64,000 bases of DNA from ZC4RG35 sp036375695 (GTDB taxonomy: Bacteria; Actinomycetota; Acidimicrobiia; Spongiisociales; ZC4RG35). This document shows positions 38,935 to 47,251 of the stretch, piece after piece. The position numbers and the translations under genes are program-made. The DNA is taken from contig DASVBU010000025.1 in assembly GCA_036375695.1 (NCBI GenBank), positions 1 through 64,000 on the forward strand, written 5' to 3'. Under the pieces are notes generated by a model. That model did no database searches, had not been told where the DNA came from, and saw only the letters and a program-made list of their open reading frames with translations. Numbering within the stretch: the stretch's first letter is position 1; every line of letters starts with the position of its first letter.

Positions 38935-39332
38935 AGCGTCTGAGACGACCCTGGGTGGCGGTGGCGACCCTCCTCTTCCTCCTCCTGGGGCTGGCGTTCC
39001 TCACCCAGGTGGTCCCGTACCGCCAGATCATGGAGGCCAACCAGAACGTGGAGCGCGCCAGGGAGCGCCTGGCTGCGTTGGAGGCGGAGAATGCGGAGCT
39101 CGAGGCCGACGTCGAGGCTCTGGAGACACCGACCGAGATCGAGAAGCTGGCCCGGGAGAAGCTCGGCTACGTCCGCCCCGGGGAGACGGCCTACGTGGTG
39201 CTGGACCCGCCGGAGTCGGAGGTGGAGTCGGCCGAGCCCGAGCCGGAGCCCGAAGAGGAGCCGCGGACCTGGGTGGAGAAGGTCTGGGACTTCATCACCG
39301 GGGCCGACATCGGCGATGACGACGGCGGATGA
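38931..39332 (+). CDS. ftsB: FtsB/DivIC-type septum formation initiator
   Basis: The 133-residue protein has one N-terminal membrane helix (about residues 7-28), an extracytoplasmic coiled coil (NQNVERARERLAALEAENAELEADVEAL), the EIEKLAREKLGYVRPGE motif of the family and a Glu/Pro-rich acidic tail. It joins the divisome with FtsL and FtsQ. TTG 38931 overlaps the eno stop. Confidence 0.88.
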   Translation: MKRLRRPWVAVATLLFLLLGLAFLTQVVPYRQIMEANQNVERARERLAALEAENAELEADVEALETPTEIEKLAREKLGYVRPGETAYVVLDPPESEVESAEPEPEPEEEPRTWVEKVWDFITGADIGDDDGG

Positions 39333-39834
39333 TCGACGGACGGTCGAGGCTCAGATCGGGCGTCCGGTCCGATCCGAGATCGAGGTGGTCTCCAGGTGTC
39401 ATCTCGGCGTCCCGGTCGTGGTCAAGGTGCCGCCTCTCCTCGACGACGGGACGCCGTTCCCGACCCTCTACTGGCTGAGCTGCCCCCTCGCCGTGAAACG
39501 CATCGGCCGCCTGGAGGGCGGCGGTGGCGTGCGGCGGATGGAGCAGAAGGCGGCGGCGGATCCCCTCTTCCGAACCAGGCTGGAGGACGCCCATAGCTCC
39601 TACGAGGAGGAGAGGGACCGGTTGGTCCCCCCGGCGGCGATCCCGAGGCCTTCCGGTGGCGTGGGTGGCGCCCGAACCGGCGTCAAATGCCTCCATGCCC
39701 ACTACGCACACACCAGGGCCGGCGGCGACAACCCGGTGGGCGAGTTGGTCGCGGGATGGGTCGAGCCTCTCGATTGCACGGTGCCCTGTGTCGTCGACGG
39801 CGAGCGCAACCCGGAATGGGAGCCTCGCCCTTGA
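39316..39834 (+). CDS. DUF501 domain protein
   Basis: The 172-residue protein matches the DUF501 pattern: VEAQIGRPVRSEIEVVSRCHLGVPVV at the start, TLYWLSCP, then GVKCLHAHYAHTRAGGDNPVGE and a C-terminal CVVDGERNP. Several conserved Cys and His residues suggest metal binding. Function is unknown. It overlaps ftsB by 17 nt and ppx by 4 nt, in the conserved order. Confidence 0.88.
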   Translation: MTTADDRRTVEAQIGRPVRSEIEVVSRCHLGVPVVVKVPPLLDDGTPFPTLYWLSCPLAVKRIGRLEGGGGVRRMEQKAAADPLFRTRLEDAHSSYEEERDRLVPPAAIPRPSGGVGGARTGVKCLHAHYAHTRAGGDNPVGELVAGWVEPLDCTVPCVVDGERNPEWEPRP

Positions 39835-40688
39835 GGGTCGCCGCCGTCGACATCGGCACGAACTCGATGCGTCTGCTCATCACCGACGGCATGGTCGACC
39901 TCGTGCGCGAGGAGAGGGTGACCGGGCTGGGGAGGGGAGTGGACCTGACGGGCCGGCTCGCCGACGACGCCGTCGAGCGCACGCTGGTGGCCCTGGCGGA
40001 GTTCCGGGGGTTGATCGATGCCGCCGGTGCGGAGCGTGTCCGTGCCATCGCCACTTCGGCGTCCCGGGACGCGGTGAATCGGGACTCATTCTTCGATGCG
40101 GTCGAGCGGACGCTCGGTGTTCGGCCCGACCTGGTCTCGGGGGAGGAAGAGGCGCGTCTCGGTTACGCGGGTGCCGCGGGCGCATGGCGAGGGCGCGGGC
40201 CCGTGATGGTGATCGACATCGGCGGTGGAAGCACCGAGTTCGTCACGGCCGACAATGCCGTGTCGGTGGGCATCGGCTCGGTTCGCCTCACCGAACGCGT
40301 CATGCCCAACCGGCCCGCACCGTCGACCGAGATCACGGCCGGCCGCGAGATGGTCGGCCAGATGTTCTCGGGTCTCGATCTGCCGGCGTGCGAGACGGTG
40401 TTGGGCATCGGCGGGACATGGACCGAGATCCCCAGATTGGGCGGCGCGCCCGACGACTCCGTGGTCGACCTCTCGATGCTCGACGTGTTGGCGACGCGTC
40501 TGGCCCAGATGACGGTCGAGGAGACCGTTGCCCTCGGTGTGCCGCCGATGCGAGCGTCCGTGCTGCTCGCAGGGATCGTGATCGCCGGAGGTGCCCTGAA
40601 GGCGGCAGGCTGTGCTGTCGCCACCGTCTCGATCCGGGACTCGCTGGACGGTGTCGCCGCGGGATTGCTCTCCGAAGGCTTAGCCTGA
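39831..40688 (+). CDS. exopolyphosphatase / Ppx-GppA phosphatase
   Basis: The 285-residue protein opens AVDIGTNSMRLLI and has the second phosphate loop VIDIGGGSTEFV and the SGEEEARLGYAGA segment of the Ppx/GppA family, with no extra C-terminal domain. It would hydrolyse polyphosphate or pppGpp; sequence does not decide. The TTG 39831 start overlaps DUF501 (TTGA); ATG 39816 would add five residues. Ends 9 nt before tRNA-Leu. Confidence 0.9.
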   Translation: MRVAAVDIGTNSMRLLITDGMVDLVREERVTGLGRGVDLTGRLADDAVERTLVALAEFRGLIDAAGAERVRAIATSASRDAVNRDSFFDAVERTLGVRPDLVSGEEEARLGYAGAAGAWRGRGPVMVIDIGGGSTEFVTADNAVSVGIGSVRLTERVMPNRPAPSTEITAGREMVGQMFSGLDLPACETVLGIGGTWTEIPRLGGAPDDSVVDLSMLDVLATRLAQMTVEETVALGVPPMRASVLLAGIVIAGGALKAAGCAVATVSIRDSLDGVAAGLLSEGLA

Positions 40689-40696
40689 CACTCCCG

Positions 40697-40783
40697 GCCC
40701 GGGTGGCGGAATCGGTAGACGCGAGGGGCTTAAACCCCCTTGAGCCACATCGGCTCGTGTGGGTTCGAGACCCACCCCGGGCA
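40697..40783 (+). tRNA. tRNA-Leu(UAA)
   Basis: Acceptor arms GCCCGGG (40697-40703) and CCCGGGC (40776-40782) pair perfectly, followed by discriminator A40783. The anticodon loop CTTAAAC gives anticodon TAA (40731-40733). The T arm is GTGGG-TTCGAGA-CCCAC and there is a long class II variable arm. CCA is not fully encoded. It reads UUA and UUG codons. Confidence 0.96.
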
Positions 40784-40860
40784 CCGGGACCGATGGCTCC
40801 CGTGCCGCTCCCCGGTGCAGACCCCCTACTCTTGATGTTCCAACGACCGAAAGGAACGAC

Positions 40861-41295
40861 ATGGCACTCGAGAGCACCGGACGCGCCCACTGGGAGGGCG
40901 ATCTGTTCAGCGGGAAGGGCACCGCGTCGGTCGACTCCGGCGCTTTCGGCCCGCTTCCGGTCGACTGGAAGGCCCGGGCCGAGGATCAGGGCGGGAAGAC
41001 CAATCCCGAAGAGCTGATCGCGGCTGCCCACGCCACCTGCTTCTCCATGGCGTTCTCCAACGTCCTGGCCAAGAACGAGACCCCGCCCACCAGCCTCGAC
41101 GTCTCCGCCACCATCACCTTCGTCCCGGGCACGGGGATCACCACGTCGAAGCTGGCGGTGACCGGCGTCGTTCCCGGGATCGACGAGGCCAAGTTCAGAG
41201 AGCTCGCCGAAGACGCCAAGGCCAACTGCCCTGTCTCCAAGGCGCTCACCGGCAACGTCGAACTGTCGGTGGAGGCGACCCTGGCCGGAGCCTAG
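40861..41295 (+). CDS. OsmC/Ohr-family peroxiredoxin
   Basis: The 144-residue protein has both redox cysteines of the family, in AHATCFSMAFS and KANCPVSKAL, and the GKTNPEELIAAA segment. It is of OsmC type rather than Ohr and would reduce organic hydroperoxides. AAAGGA lies 5-6 nt before ATG 40861. It is a single gene between tRNA-Leu and a convergent regulator, with the stops overlapping by 4 nt. Confidence 0.9.
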   Translation: MALESTGRAHWEGDLFSGKGTASVDSGAFGPLPVDWKARAEDQGGKTNPEELIAAAHATCFSMAFSNVLAKNETPPTSLDVSATITFVPGTGITTSKLAVTGVVPGIDEAKFRELAEDAKANCPVSKALTGNVELSVEATLAGA

Positions 41296-41843
41296 GCCTC
41301 GTCCGCCTGCCGGCGCCGATAGGCGCTGACCGCCTCTCTGGTAGAGCACGTGCTCGAGCAGTGACGGCGTGATCGATTGCGCGATGCGTCGACGTAGACG
41401 TCGTCGCAGTCCGCGGCCGCGCAGATGCCAAATCGGTCGATCCCGTGCTCCACGATCACGGTCGCCAGCGCCATCGCCGTGGTGGCGGCGAGCCAGGAGA
41501 CCATGTCGGATCCGAAGGGCTCGAAGTGGAGATGGGGGACGCCGTTGTGCACCGAGAGCCGGGGCTGGGCGTCGTACTTGGTGAGTATGTCGTTGAGGAG
41601 GTCCGCTGCCTCCCTCTCGTCCTGGGCGGCGACCACCCCACGCAACGTCTCGCGCAGGCCCTTCACCGCCTTCAGGTCCCGGTCGGTGGGGGGCCGGGCG
41701 ACGCCCTCCCACATGTGCCGGTAGGGGTCGAGAAACGCCTCGAGATCGGTGAGCGATTCCAAGGAATCCGTCGACCTGCCTCTGGTGTTCATCAAGGAGA
41801 CAGAGAGGTCTACTGGCTCCCCGGTGTAGTGCGAAAAATCCAT
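41292..41843 (-). CDS. CGNR zinc-finger / ABATE-domain transcriptional regulator
   Basis: The N-terminal 130 residues match the ABATE (stress-induced regulator) domain. The C-terminus RFGICAAADCDDVYVDASRNRSRRHCSSTC is a CGNR-type zinc finger with four cysteines, here with CSTR in place of the usual CGNR. It is a probable DNA-binding regulator, divergent from the small gene at 41887 across 43 nt and so perhaps controlling it. Confidence 0.87.
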   Translation of the reverse strand: MDFSHYTGEPVDLSVSLMNTRGRSTDSLESLTDLEAFLDPYRHMWEGVARPPTDRDLKAVKGLRETLRGVVAAQDEREAADLLNDILTKYDAQPRLSVHNGVPHLHFEPFGSDMVSWLAATTAMALATVIVEHGIDRFGICAAADCDDVYVDASRNRSRRHCSSTCSTREAVSAYRRRQADEA

Positions 41844-41886
41844 CTTTGTGTAACTACGGGGGCTCTATACAGTAAGGAGCGTAATC

Positions 41887-42063
41887 GTGAAGACTCATTA
41901 CGACACCGAAAGAAGCACCATGATCCAGATGGCCAACATCCTGCTCGGCGATCTTCGCCGCAAGGCGGCCGAGGAACGTCTCGCCCGGAAGGTGACGCGG
42001 CCGGGCCGTGTCATCCATCTGGGTCTCCGCCGCGTCGATCGCAATCACGACGCCGCGGCCTGA
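41887..42063 (+). CDS. small basic protein of unknown function
   Basis: Begins at GTG 41887 with a strong ribosome-binding site TAAGGAG six nt upstream. It encodes 58 residues starting MKTHYDTERSTMIQMANILL and ending in an Arg-rich segment with LRRVDRNHDAAA. Codon use is like that of neighbouring genes. No family recognised. It is divergent from the CGNR regulator, so the two may form a regulatory unit. Confidence 0.55.
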   Translation: MKTHYDTERSTMIQMANILLGDLRRKAAEERLARKVTRPGRVIHLGLRRVDRNHDAAA

Positions 42064-42073
42064 AGGATTGAGG

Positions 42074-42106
42074 CAGGTTATCCGGCCCTCCTCCCCGGAT
42101 AACCTG
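42074..42106. promoter_or_regulatory. 12-bp inverted repeat just before a start codon
   Basis: Perfect arms CAGGTTATCCGG and CCGGATAACCTG with a 9-nt spacer end 5 nt before ATG 42112. No ribosome-binding site is visible for that gene. It could be an operator, a terminator for the upstream small gene, or a translation-control hairpin. Confidence 0.5.
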
Positions 42107-42111
42107 TCCTC

Positions 42112-42312
42112 ATGACCTCCGCAGAGCACCCTGCCGAGCGTCTCATCCGCGAAGCGATCGAAGCCGGCGACTTCGACGACCTGCCTGGTGCCGGGAAGCC
42201 CATCCCGGGCGCGGGTCAACCCGATGATCCTCTGTGGTGGGTGCGCGGCTGGGTGCAGAGAATCCGCGCCGACGACGCCGCTGTAGAACGAGAAGAGGCC
42301 GGCGGAGGGTGA
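42112..42312 (+). CDS. DUF1992 (DnaJC28-like) small protein
   Basis: The 66-residue protein carries the short DUF1992 motif: ERLIREAIEAGDFDDLPGAGKPI followed by DPLWWVRGWVQR. This matches the conserved domain of DnaJ-homologue subfamily C member 28. Function unknown. It is flanked by an inverted repeat upstream and a hairpin downstream. Confidence 0.75.
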   Translation: MTSAEHPAERLIREAIEAGDFDDLPGAGKPIPGAGQPDDPLWWVRGWVQRIRADDAAVEREEAGGG

Positions 42313-42318
42313 GCCCCG

Positions 42319-42355
42319 GAGAGATGCGGGGCGCCCCCATGGCCCCGCATCTCTC
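42319..42355 (+). terminator. hairpin after the DUF1992 gene
   Basis: Thirteen-bp arms GAGAGATGCGGGG and CCCCGCATCTCTC around an 11-nt loop start 7 nt after the stop. No T-run follows, so activity as a terminator is uncertain. Confidence 0.5.
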
Positions 42356-42382
42356 ACTTCGACGCCAAGGCGTCGAACCCGC

Positions 42383-42604
42383 TCACAGTTGGACGAACCC
42401 CTCCAGGACCCCCCGTCGAGCCTCGAACTCGTCGGCCGGACGGGCGAACCTGGCTCTCGCCACTTCGTTGGTGAGTTCGCCGTGGAGCCTGAAGCTGACC
42501 TTCCCGCAGTCGCTGCACACGCTTCGCTCCAGACCGGCGACCGTCACCGAAACATTCATCTCGTGAGCGCAACGATCACGTCGCGCCCGCGTCAATCTCC
42601 TCAT
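42383..42604 (-). CDS. small putative zinc-ribbon protein
   Basis: ATG 42604 follows a GGGAGG ribosome-binding site by 6 nt. The 73-residue product starts MRRLTRARRDRCAHEMNVSV and holds a CSDCGKVSF pair, which with the earlier Cys12 and His14 could bind one zinc. An amphipathic C-terminal half follows. No named family recognised. It is divergent from the membrane protein at 42734. Confidence 0.6.
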   Translation of the reverse strand: MRRLTRARRDRCAHEMNVSVTVAGLERSVCSDCGKVSFRLHGELTNEVARARFARPADEFEARRGVLEGFVQL

Positions 42605-42733
42605 GTATGCCTCCCTCGCACCCACGTAGCCCACAGCATGCGGGGACGGAGCCGATCTGTCCATGAGTCGCCCGGCCCAACCATTCGGAAACTCGAAGCC
42701 TCCGACGCGAGTCGAATCGGGCGGAGGTACGAA

Positions 42734-43048
42734 ATGACTGCATCCCAGGCGGCACGAACGAGTTGGAAGTTCCACGATTATCTGGTCGGCATCCTCGGCG
42801 GCGGGGGCGTCGGCGCATCGCTCGGCGTCTTCGTCGCGGCACGGCTCCTCGAGGACACCATGGAGCCACCACTGGTCATCGCCATCGGCGCAATCGTCGG
42901 GGCCGTGATCGGCATCTTGCTCATGAGGCAGACGAGGGAGAACCACGAAGGGTTCTGGACGGTGACCACGGTCGTGATGTGGATCGTGGCCGTCGCATCG
43001 GCCGTCTTCCTCATCCTGCTCTACCGGGCCCTCCTCGACTTCAACTGA
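42734..43048 (+). CDS. small membrane protein of unknown function
   Basis: The 104-residue product has a short hydrophilic N-terminus and three hydrophobic segments (about residues 16-36, 44-62 and 76-98), so three membrane helices are likely. GGAGG lies 7 nt before ATG 42734. No recognisable family; an Arg/Glu/His-containing loop between helices 2 and 3 is the only charged feature. It is unlikely to be part of the following aminotransferase transcript, which begins 65 nt later with its own GGAG-like site. Confidence 0.6.
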   Translation: MTASQAARTSWKFHDYLVGILGGGGVGASLGVFVAARLLEDTMEPPLVIAIGAIVGAVIGILLMRQTRENHEGFWTVTTVVMWIVAVASAVFLILLYRALLDFN

Positions 43049-43112
43049 GGTTTCGCCCGGTGGGCGGGCGGGGTCGCGGGATTACTCTGCGGCCGAGACA
43101 AGGAGCCCGAAC

Positions 43113-44411
43113 ATGCCCACTCATGCGGAACTGTTGGCGCGTCATCGTCGGGTGCTGCCCGACTGGATGATCCTGTATTACAGGGAGCCGATCGCACTGG
43201 TCGACGGCGATGGTCGATATGTGACCGACGCCGAGGGGAACCGCTACCTCGACTTCTTCGGGGGCATCCTCGTCACCATGTCGGGCCACCGGTTGCCGCG
43301 GGTGGTCGAGGCGATCAAGGCTCAGGCCGACCGGTTGCTCCACTCGTCGACCCTGTACCTCATCGAGTCGCAGATCGAGCTCGCCGAGAGGATCGCCGAG
43401 CTGAGTGGCATCCCCGACGCCAAGGTCTTCTTCACCAACTCGGGCACCGAGGCCAACGACGCCGCCCTGATGATCGCCACCCAACTCCGCAACTCGAACC
43501 AGGTGATCGCGTTCCGGGGGAGCTACCACGGCCGATCCCATTCCACCGTGGCGATCACCGGACAGCGGGCATGGTCGGCCACGTCGTTGAGCCCGTTCCA
43601 CACCATTTACGTGCACGGGCCATACAAGCTGCGAAGCCCATTCGGTCATCTCTCCGACGACGAGTACACCGCCGCCTGCGTGCGCGACCTCGAAGACATG
43701 CTCACCGTGGGCACGGCCGGACAGGTGGCGGCCATGATCGCCGAGCCGATCCAGGGAGTCGGGGGGTTCGCCACACCACCAGACGGCTTCCTCGGGGCGA
43801 TCAAGGAGGTCACCGACCGCCACGACATCCTCTTCATCTCCGACGAGGTCCAGACGGGCTGGGGTCGCACCGGGGAGAACTTCTGGGGCTATCAGGCCCA
43901 TGGCATCGTGCCCGACCTCCTCACGTTCGCCAAGGGTCTCGGGAACGGGCTGGCGATCGGTGGTGTGGTCGCCTCGGCCGAGGTCATGGACTCGATGCCG
44001 GCCAACTCGATCTCGACCTTCGGGGGGAACCCGCTGTCCACGGCGGCGGCCCTGGCCAACCTGGAGTACCTGCTGGAGAACGACCTGCAGACCAACGCCC
44101 TCAAGGTCGGCGCCCGGCTCAAGAGTGGTCTCGACGACCTCGCAGACGAGGTCCCGGAGATCGCAGAGGTTCGTGGCAAGGGTCTGATGCTGGGCGTGGA
44201 GTTCGCGGACCCGGAGTCGGGTGAGCCGTTGTCCGGTTTCACCGGCGAAGTGATGGAGGAGGCGAAGAAGGCCGGTTTGCTCATCGGCAAAGGTGGTCTC
44301 TTCGGGAACACCCTCCGAATCGCCCCGCCGCTCTCTCTCACCGAGGCCGAGGCCGACGAGGGGCTGGAGAAGCTGCGTACGGCCATGCTGCGGGCCCGCT
44401 CCACCGACTAG
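43113..44411 (+). CDS. class III pyridoxal-phosphate aminotransferase (AGXT2-like)
   Basis: The 432-residue enzyme shows the class III features: FTNSGTEANDAALM, ISDEVQTGWGRTG with the cofactor Asp, and the Schiff-base Lys in TFAKGLGNGLAIGG. It resembles alanine-glyoxylate/aspartate family omega-aminotransferases. The amino donor and acceptor are not determined. It opens the accessory region and lies 81 nt before a luciferase-like gene, so the two may share a pathway. Confidence 0.88.
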   Translation: MPTHAELLARHRRVLPDWMILYYREPIALVDGDGRYVTDAEGNRYLDFFGGILVTMSGHRLPRVVEAIKAQADRLLHSSTLYLIESQIELAERIAELSGIPDAKVFFTNSGTEANDAALMIATQLRNSNQVIAFRGSYHGRSHSTVAITGQRAWSATSLSPFHTIYVHGPYKLRSPFGHLSDDEYTAACVRDLEDMLTVGTAGQVAAMIAEPIQGVGGFATPPDGFLGAIKEVTDRHDILFISDEVQTGWGRTGENFWGYQAHGIVPDLLTFAKGLGNGLAIGGVVASAEVMDSMPANSISTFGGNPLSTAAALANLEYLLENDLQTNALKVGARLKSGLDDLADEVPEIAEVRGKGLMLGVEFADPESGEPLSGFTGEVMEEAKKAGLLIGKGGLFGNTLRIAPPLSLTEAEADEGLEKLRTAMLRARSTD

Positions 44412-44429
44412 GGAATCGGCAACGCCCGT

Positions 44430-44482
44430 CGATGGTTGTCATGTCAACCAGCTGATCGCGGGTAAACGACTTCCAACCATCG
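44430..44482. promoter_or_regulatory. inverted repeat before the luciferase-like gene
   Basis: CGATGGTTG (44430-44438) and CAACCATCG (44474-44482) are exact reverse complements 35 nt apart, ending 10 nt before ATG 44493. A possible operator or mRNA fold controlling the downstream gene. Confidence 0.35.
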
Positions 44483-44492
44483 AGGTGTTGAA

Positions 44493-45515
44493 ATGGAATT
44501 GGGTCTCACCAGCTTCGCCGAGACGATCCCGCCCTCGGGTGGCGAGCCGACCGGCCATGGCGTCAGGCTGCGTCAGGTCATCGAGGAGGTGGTCACCGCC
44601 GAGGAGGTCGGACTCGACGTCTACGGATTGGGGGAGCATCATCGACCCGACTTCGCGTCTTCCGCCCCGGCCGTGGTGCTGGCCGCCGCCGCGGGCAAGA
44701 CCTCTCGCATCCGGCTCTTCCCGGCCGTCTCCATCCTCTCCACGGACGACCCGGTACGTGTCTTCCAGCAGTACGCCACACTGGATCTGGTGTCCAATGG
44801 CCGGGCCGAACTGCTCGTCGGCAGGGGGTCGTTCATCGAGTCGTTCCCACTCTTCGGGTATCGCCTCGAGGACTACGACGAGCTCTTCGCCGAGAAGCTG
44901 GATCTCCTGCTGCGGATCCGGGACGAGGAGGGCCCGTTCGAGTGGTCGGGGCGGTTCCGCCCGCCGATCCAGGGCCAGGGCGTCTACCCGAGACCCGAGC
45001 GCCGGCTTCCGATCAGGGTCGCGGTGGGCGGCACCCCGGCGTCGGTGGTCCGTGCCGCCAGCCGGGGGCTCGGTCTCTCACTCGCGATCATCGGCGGGGC
45101 GCCCGACCGATTCCGGACGCTGACCGATCTCTATCGGTCGAGTCTCGTCGACCACGGGCACGATCCCGCCGACTTCCCGATCTCGGTTCACGCCCACGGC
45201 TTCGTCGCCCCCACGGACGACGAGGCCGCTGAGATCTTCTACCCGTCCTACTCGGTGGCGATGACCCGCATCGGCCGGGAGCGTGGCTGGGGCCCCATGA
45301 CCCGGGAGCAGTTCGAGGCGATGCGGTCGCCCGCCGGTTCGCTGGTGCTGGGCAGCCCGGAGACCGTCGCCGCCAAGATCCTGCGTTGGAAGGAGGTGCT
45401 CGGCATGGAGCGGTTCGAGCTCCACGTCAGTGTCGGCACCATCCCGCACGAGCACGTGCTCCGGTCCATCGAGCTGTTCGGCCAGAAGGCGGCTCCGATC
45501 GTCAGGGGCGGCTGA
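44493..45515 (+). CDS. luciferase-like flavin-dependent monooxygenase
   Basis: The 340-residue protein has the LLM TIM-barrel pattern: GLGEHHRPDFASSAP after strand 2, SILSTDDPVRVFQQYATLDLVSNGRAELLVGRGSF, and a C-terminal LVLGSPETVAAKILRW. These enzymes use FMN or F420. Which cofactor applies, and the substrate, are not determined. It is convergent with the beta-lactamase-like gene, with only 3 nt between the stops. Confidence 0.85.
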   Translation: MELGLTSFAETIPPSGGEPTGHGVRLRQVIEEVVTAEEVGLDVYGLGEHHRPDFASSAPAVVLAAAAGKTSRIRLFPAVSILSTDDPVRVFQQYATLDLVSNGRAELLVGRGSFIESFPLFGYRLEDYDELFAEKLDLLLRIRDEEGPFEWSGRFRPPIQGQGVYPRPERRLPIRVAVGGTPASVVRAASRGLGLSLAIIGGAPDRFRTLTDLYRSSLVDHGHDPADFPISVHAHGFVAPTDDEAAEIFYPSYSVAMTRIGRERGWGPMTREQFEAMRSPAGSLVLGSPETVAAKILRWKEVLGMERFELHVSVGTIPHEHVLRSIELFGQKAAPIVRGG

Positions 45516-45518
45516 GCC

Positions 45519-46511
45519 TCAACCGGTCATCGCCTCGGCGACGATCCTGCTGATCCGCTCCACCGCCGCGATCCCGGACGGGTGATCGGGCCAGCCCTGG
45601 GTGAGGATTGCCACGACATAACCCGGGTCGGCGCCGGGCCCGTCCACCCACCCCACCGAGTTGATGATCTCGCCGGCGAAGCCGTTCTTGAGCGCCACGG
45701 TCCAGCCACCGGGGACGCCGGCGGTGACCCCCCAACGCTGAGATGACACAACCGAGGTCATCAGGTCGAGGGCGATCGCCCGGTACTCCGACTCGAGGGG
45801 CCCCCATTGCCCCACCAAGACCTGTCGGATGAGGTTCACCTGGTCACGGGCCGACGTGGTCGTCCGTCCCCACGCCGAACCGTCGTCGGCCCTCACTGTG
45901 GTCTGGCCGAGGCCGAAGAGGTCGCGCTGCTCCTTGAACCAAGGCGAGCCCCCGAAGTGGTTCCAGAGGGCGCGCACCTCGTCGTTGGTCGACCGGGTGA
46001 TCATGGGCACCAGCTGGCTCATCTCCCAGTCGGTCACCGGGCGCCCCTCCTGCTGGGCCTCGAGGAGCGTCCCGGCCATCACCATCACCTTGAACACCGA
46101 CGCCGTCCACTGGCGATTCTGGGGGTTGATCGAGTAGTCGCAGCTCGTCCTCAGATCGTGGACCCAGGCGGTGATCTGCCTGCCCGGGTAGTCGGCGAGC
46201 AATTGTGAGACGACCTCGTCGGTGAACATCTGGGGCCGACAGTGGGCGGGGACCGTGGGTTGGGCCGGGCGGCTGGTGGTGGTCTCCCGAGGGGCGGTGG
46301 TGGGGGCTGCCACGGTCGTCGTCGTGGTGGGGATCGTCGTGGTGGTGGTCGTCGTCGACGTCGTCGTCGTCGGGCTGGACGTGGTCGTCGTGGTCGAGGT
46401 CGTGGTCGACGTGCTCGTCGTGGTGGTCGGCTCCGGCACGGTGGTCTCGGCTGCCGGCCCGGCACAGGCGGCGAGGACGACCAGGGTCAGAGCGGGGACC
46501 AGCTTCCGCAC
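45519..46511 (-). CDS. class A beta-lactamase-like serine hydrolase, lipoprotein
   Basis: A lipobox VLAAC (Cys16) is followed by about 65 residues that are mostly Thr, then a beta-lactamase/transpeptidase-like domain. Motif one is SVFK (SxxK), motif two STN in place of SDN, motif three KNG in place of KTG. The changed second and third motifs leave it open whether this is a true beta-lactamase or another serine hydrolase. It would sit outside the membrane on a long flexible tether. Start GTG 46511. Confidence 0.75.
   Translation of the reverse strand: MRKLVPALTLVVLAACAGPAAETTVPEPTTTTSTSTTTSTTTTTSSPTTTTSTTTTTTTIPTTTTTVAAPTTAPRETTTSRPAQPTVPAHCRPQMFTDEVVSQLLADYPGRQITAWVHDLRTSCDYSINPQNRQWTASVFKVMVMAGTLLEAQQEGRPVTDWEMSQLVPMITRSTNDEVRALWNHFGGSPWFKEQRDLFGLGQTTVRADDGSAWGRTTTSARDQVNLIRQVLVGQWGPLESEYRAIALDLMTSVVSSQRWGVTAGVPGGWTVALKNGFAGEIINSVGWVDGPGADPGYVVAILTQGWPDHPSGIAAVERISRIVAEAMTG
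46313..46446. repeat. low-complexity Thr-codon tract
   Basis: A run of ACG/ACC-type codons (read on the minus strand) encodes the Thr-rich tether of the beta-lactamase-like lipoprotein. It is nearly pure GTC/GTG/GTCGTC in the plus strand and is prone to slippage. Confidence 0.7.
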
Positions 46512-46550
46512 ACCGGCATTGTGGTCGACGCGCCAGACTCGCCGGACCTC

Positions 46551-46617
46551 TCCCCCGTGTAGCGGCAGCGGAGCGGGGGAGTACCCCGAAGGGGGGAGGG
46601 GGCGAGCGAAGCGAGCT
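46551..46617 (+). repeat. GC-rich dispersed intergenic repeat, copy B
   Basis: CTCCCCC, AGCGGCAGCGGAG, GGGGGAG and GAGGGGGCG occur in the same order and spacing as in copy A (11221-11289, opposite strand). Copy B lies between the beta-lactamase-like gene and the XRE-cupin regulator stop. Confidence 0.65.
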
Positions 46618-47251
46618 ATAGACGGGTGTCGTGCTCGCGACCGACCACGAACCACACCGCCTTCACCGGCTCGTCGCCGTCGTTGTAGAGACGATGGGGT
46701 GTCGTCGAGTCGAAGGCGATCGAGTCGCCGGGGCCCAGCTCGTACTCCTGGAACCCGATCTGGACGGTGAGGGTCCCCGAGATCACGTATCCGTACTCAC
46801 GCCCGTGGTGGCGCATCAGTGACATGTCCGGTGTCGAGGAACCACCCACGTCGTAGGTGGCCAGGAGGAAGTCGATGCCCTCCTCGCCCTCCGCCGTCAG
46901 CTCCTCCCACCTGACACCGGACGCCAGGTCGATCACCTGGCGGCTACCGGTCCTCGCCACCGGCGCACTGGCGTTCTCCTCCACTGTGTGGTCGGGCTCG
47001 GTGTAGTCGTCCCCTCTGATGATGCGATCGAGGGACACGTCCAGTTCGGTGACGATGGCGTACAGCGTGCCCACGGATGGCTTGGAGACGCCACTCTCCA
47101 GCTGGGAGATCAGGCTCGCCGACAGTCCGAGCCGCCGCGCCAATTCGCGCTGGCTCAGCCCCGCTTTGATCCGCTCCTCCCGGAGACGGGCGCCAATGCC
47201 ATCGAGTGCCCCCAGTGAGGTGTCGGCGGCGCCGCTCACATCAGCATCCAT
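46616..47251 (-). CDS. XRE-family regulator with C-terminal cupin sensor
   Basis: The 211-residue regulator has a helix-turn-helix (RLREERIKAGLSQRELARRLGLSASLISQLE, about residues 22-52) and a cupin domain (about 135-205, with RHHGREYGYVISGTLTVQI and PGDSIAFDSTTPH). This architecture is common for local regulators of small-molecule catabolism such as PuuR. Its start overlaps the SDR gene stop by 16 nt. It is the only regulator near the 49235-62134 operon and a candidate for controlling it. Confidence 0.87.
   Translation of the reverse strand: MDADVSGAADTSLGALDGIGARLREERIKAGLSQRELARRLGLSASLISQLESGVSKPSVGTLYAIVTELDVSLDRIIRGDDYTEPDHTVEENASAPVARTGSRQVIDLASGVRWEELTAEGEEGIDFLLATYDVGGSSTPDMSLMRHHGREYGYVISGTLTVQIGFQEYELGPGDSIAFDSTTPHRLYNDGDEPVKAVWFVVGREHDTRL

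Noticed and set aside
45519..46511. Antibiotic-resistance beta-lactamase
   Set aside because: Motifs two and three are changed (STN, KNG), so resistance cannot be claimed; described as beta-lactamase-like serine hydrolase.
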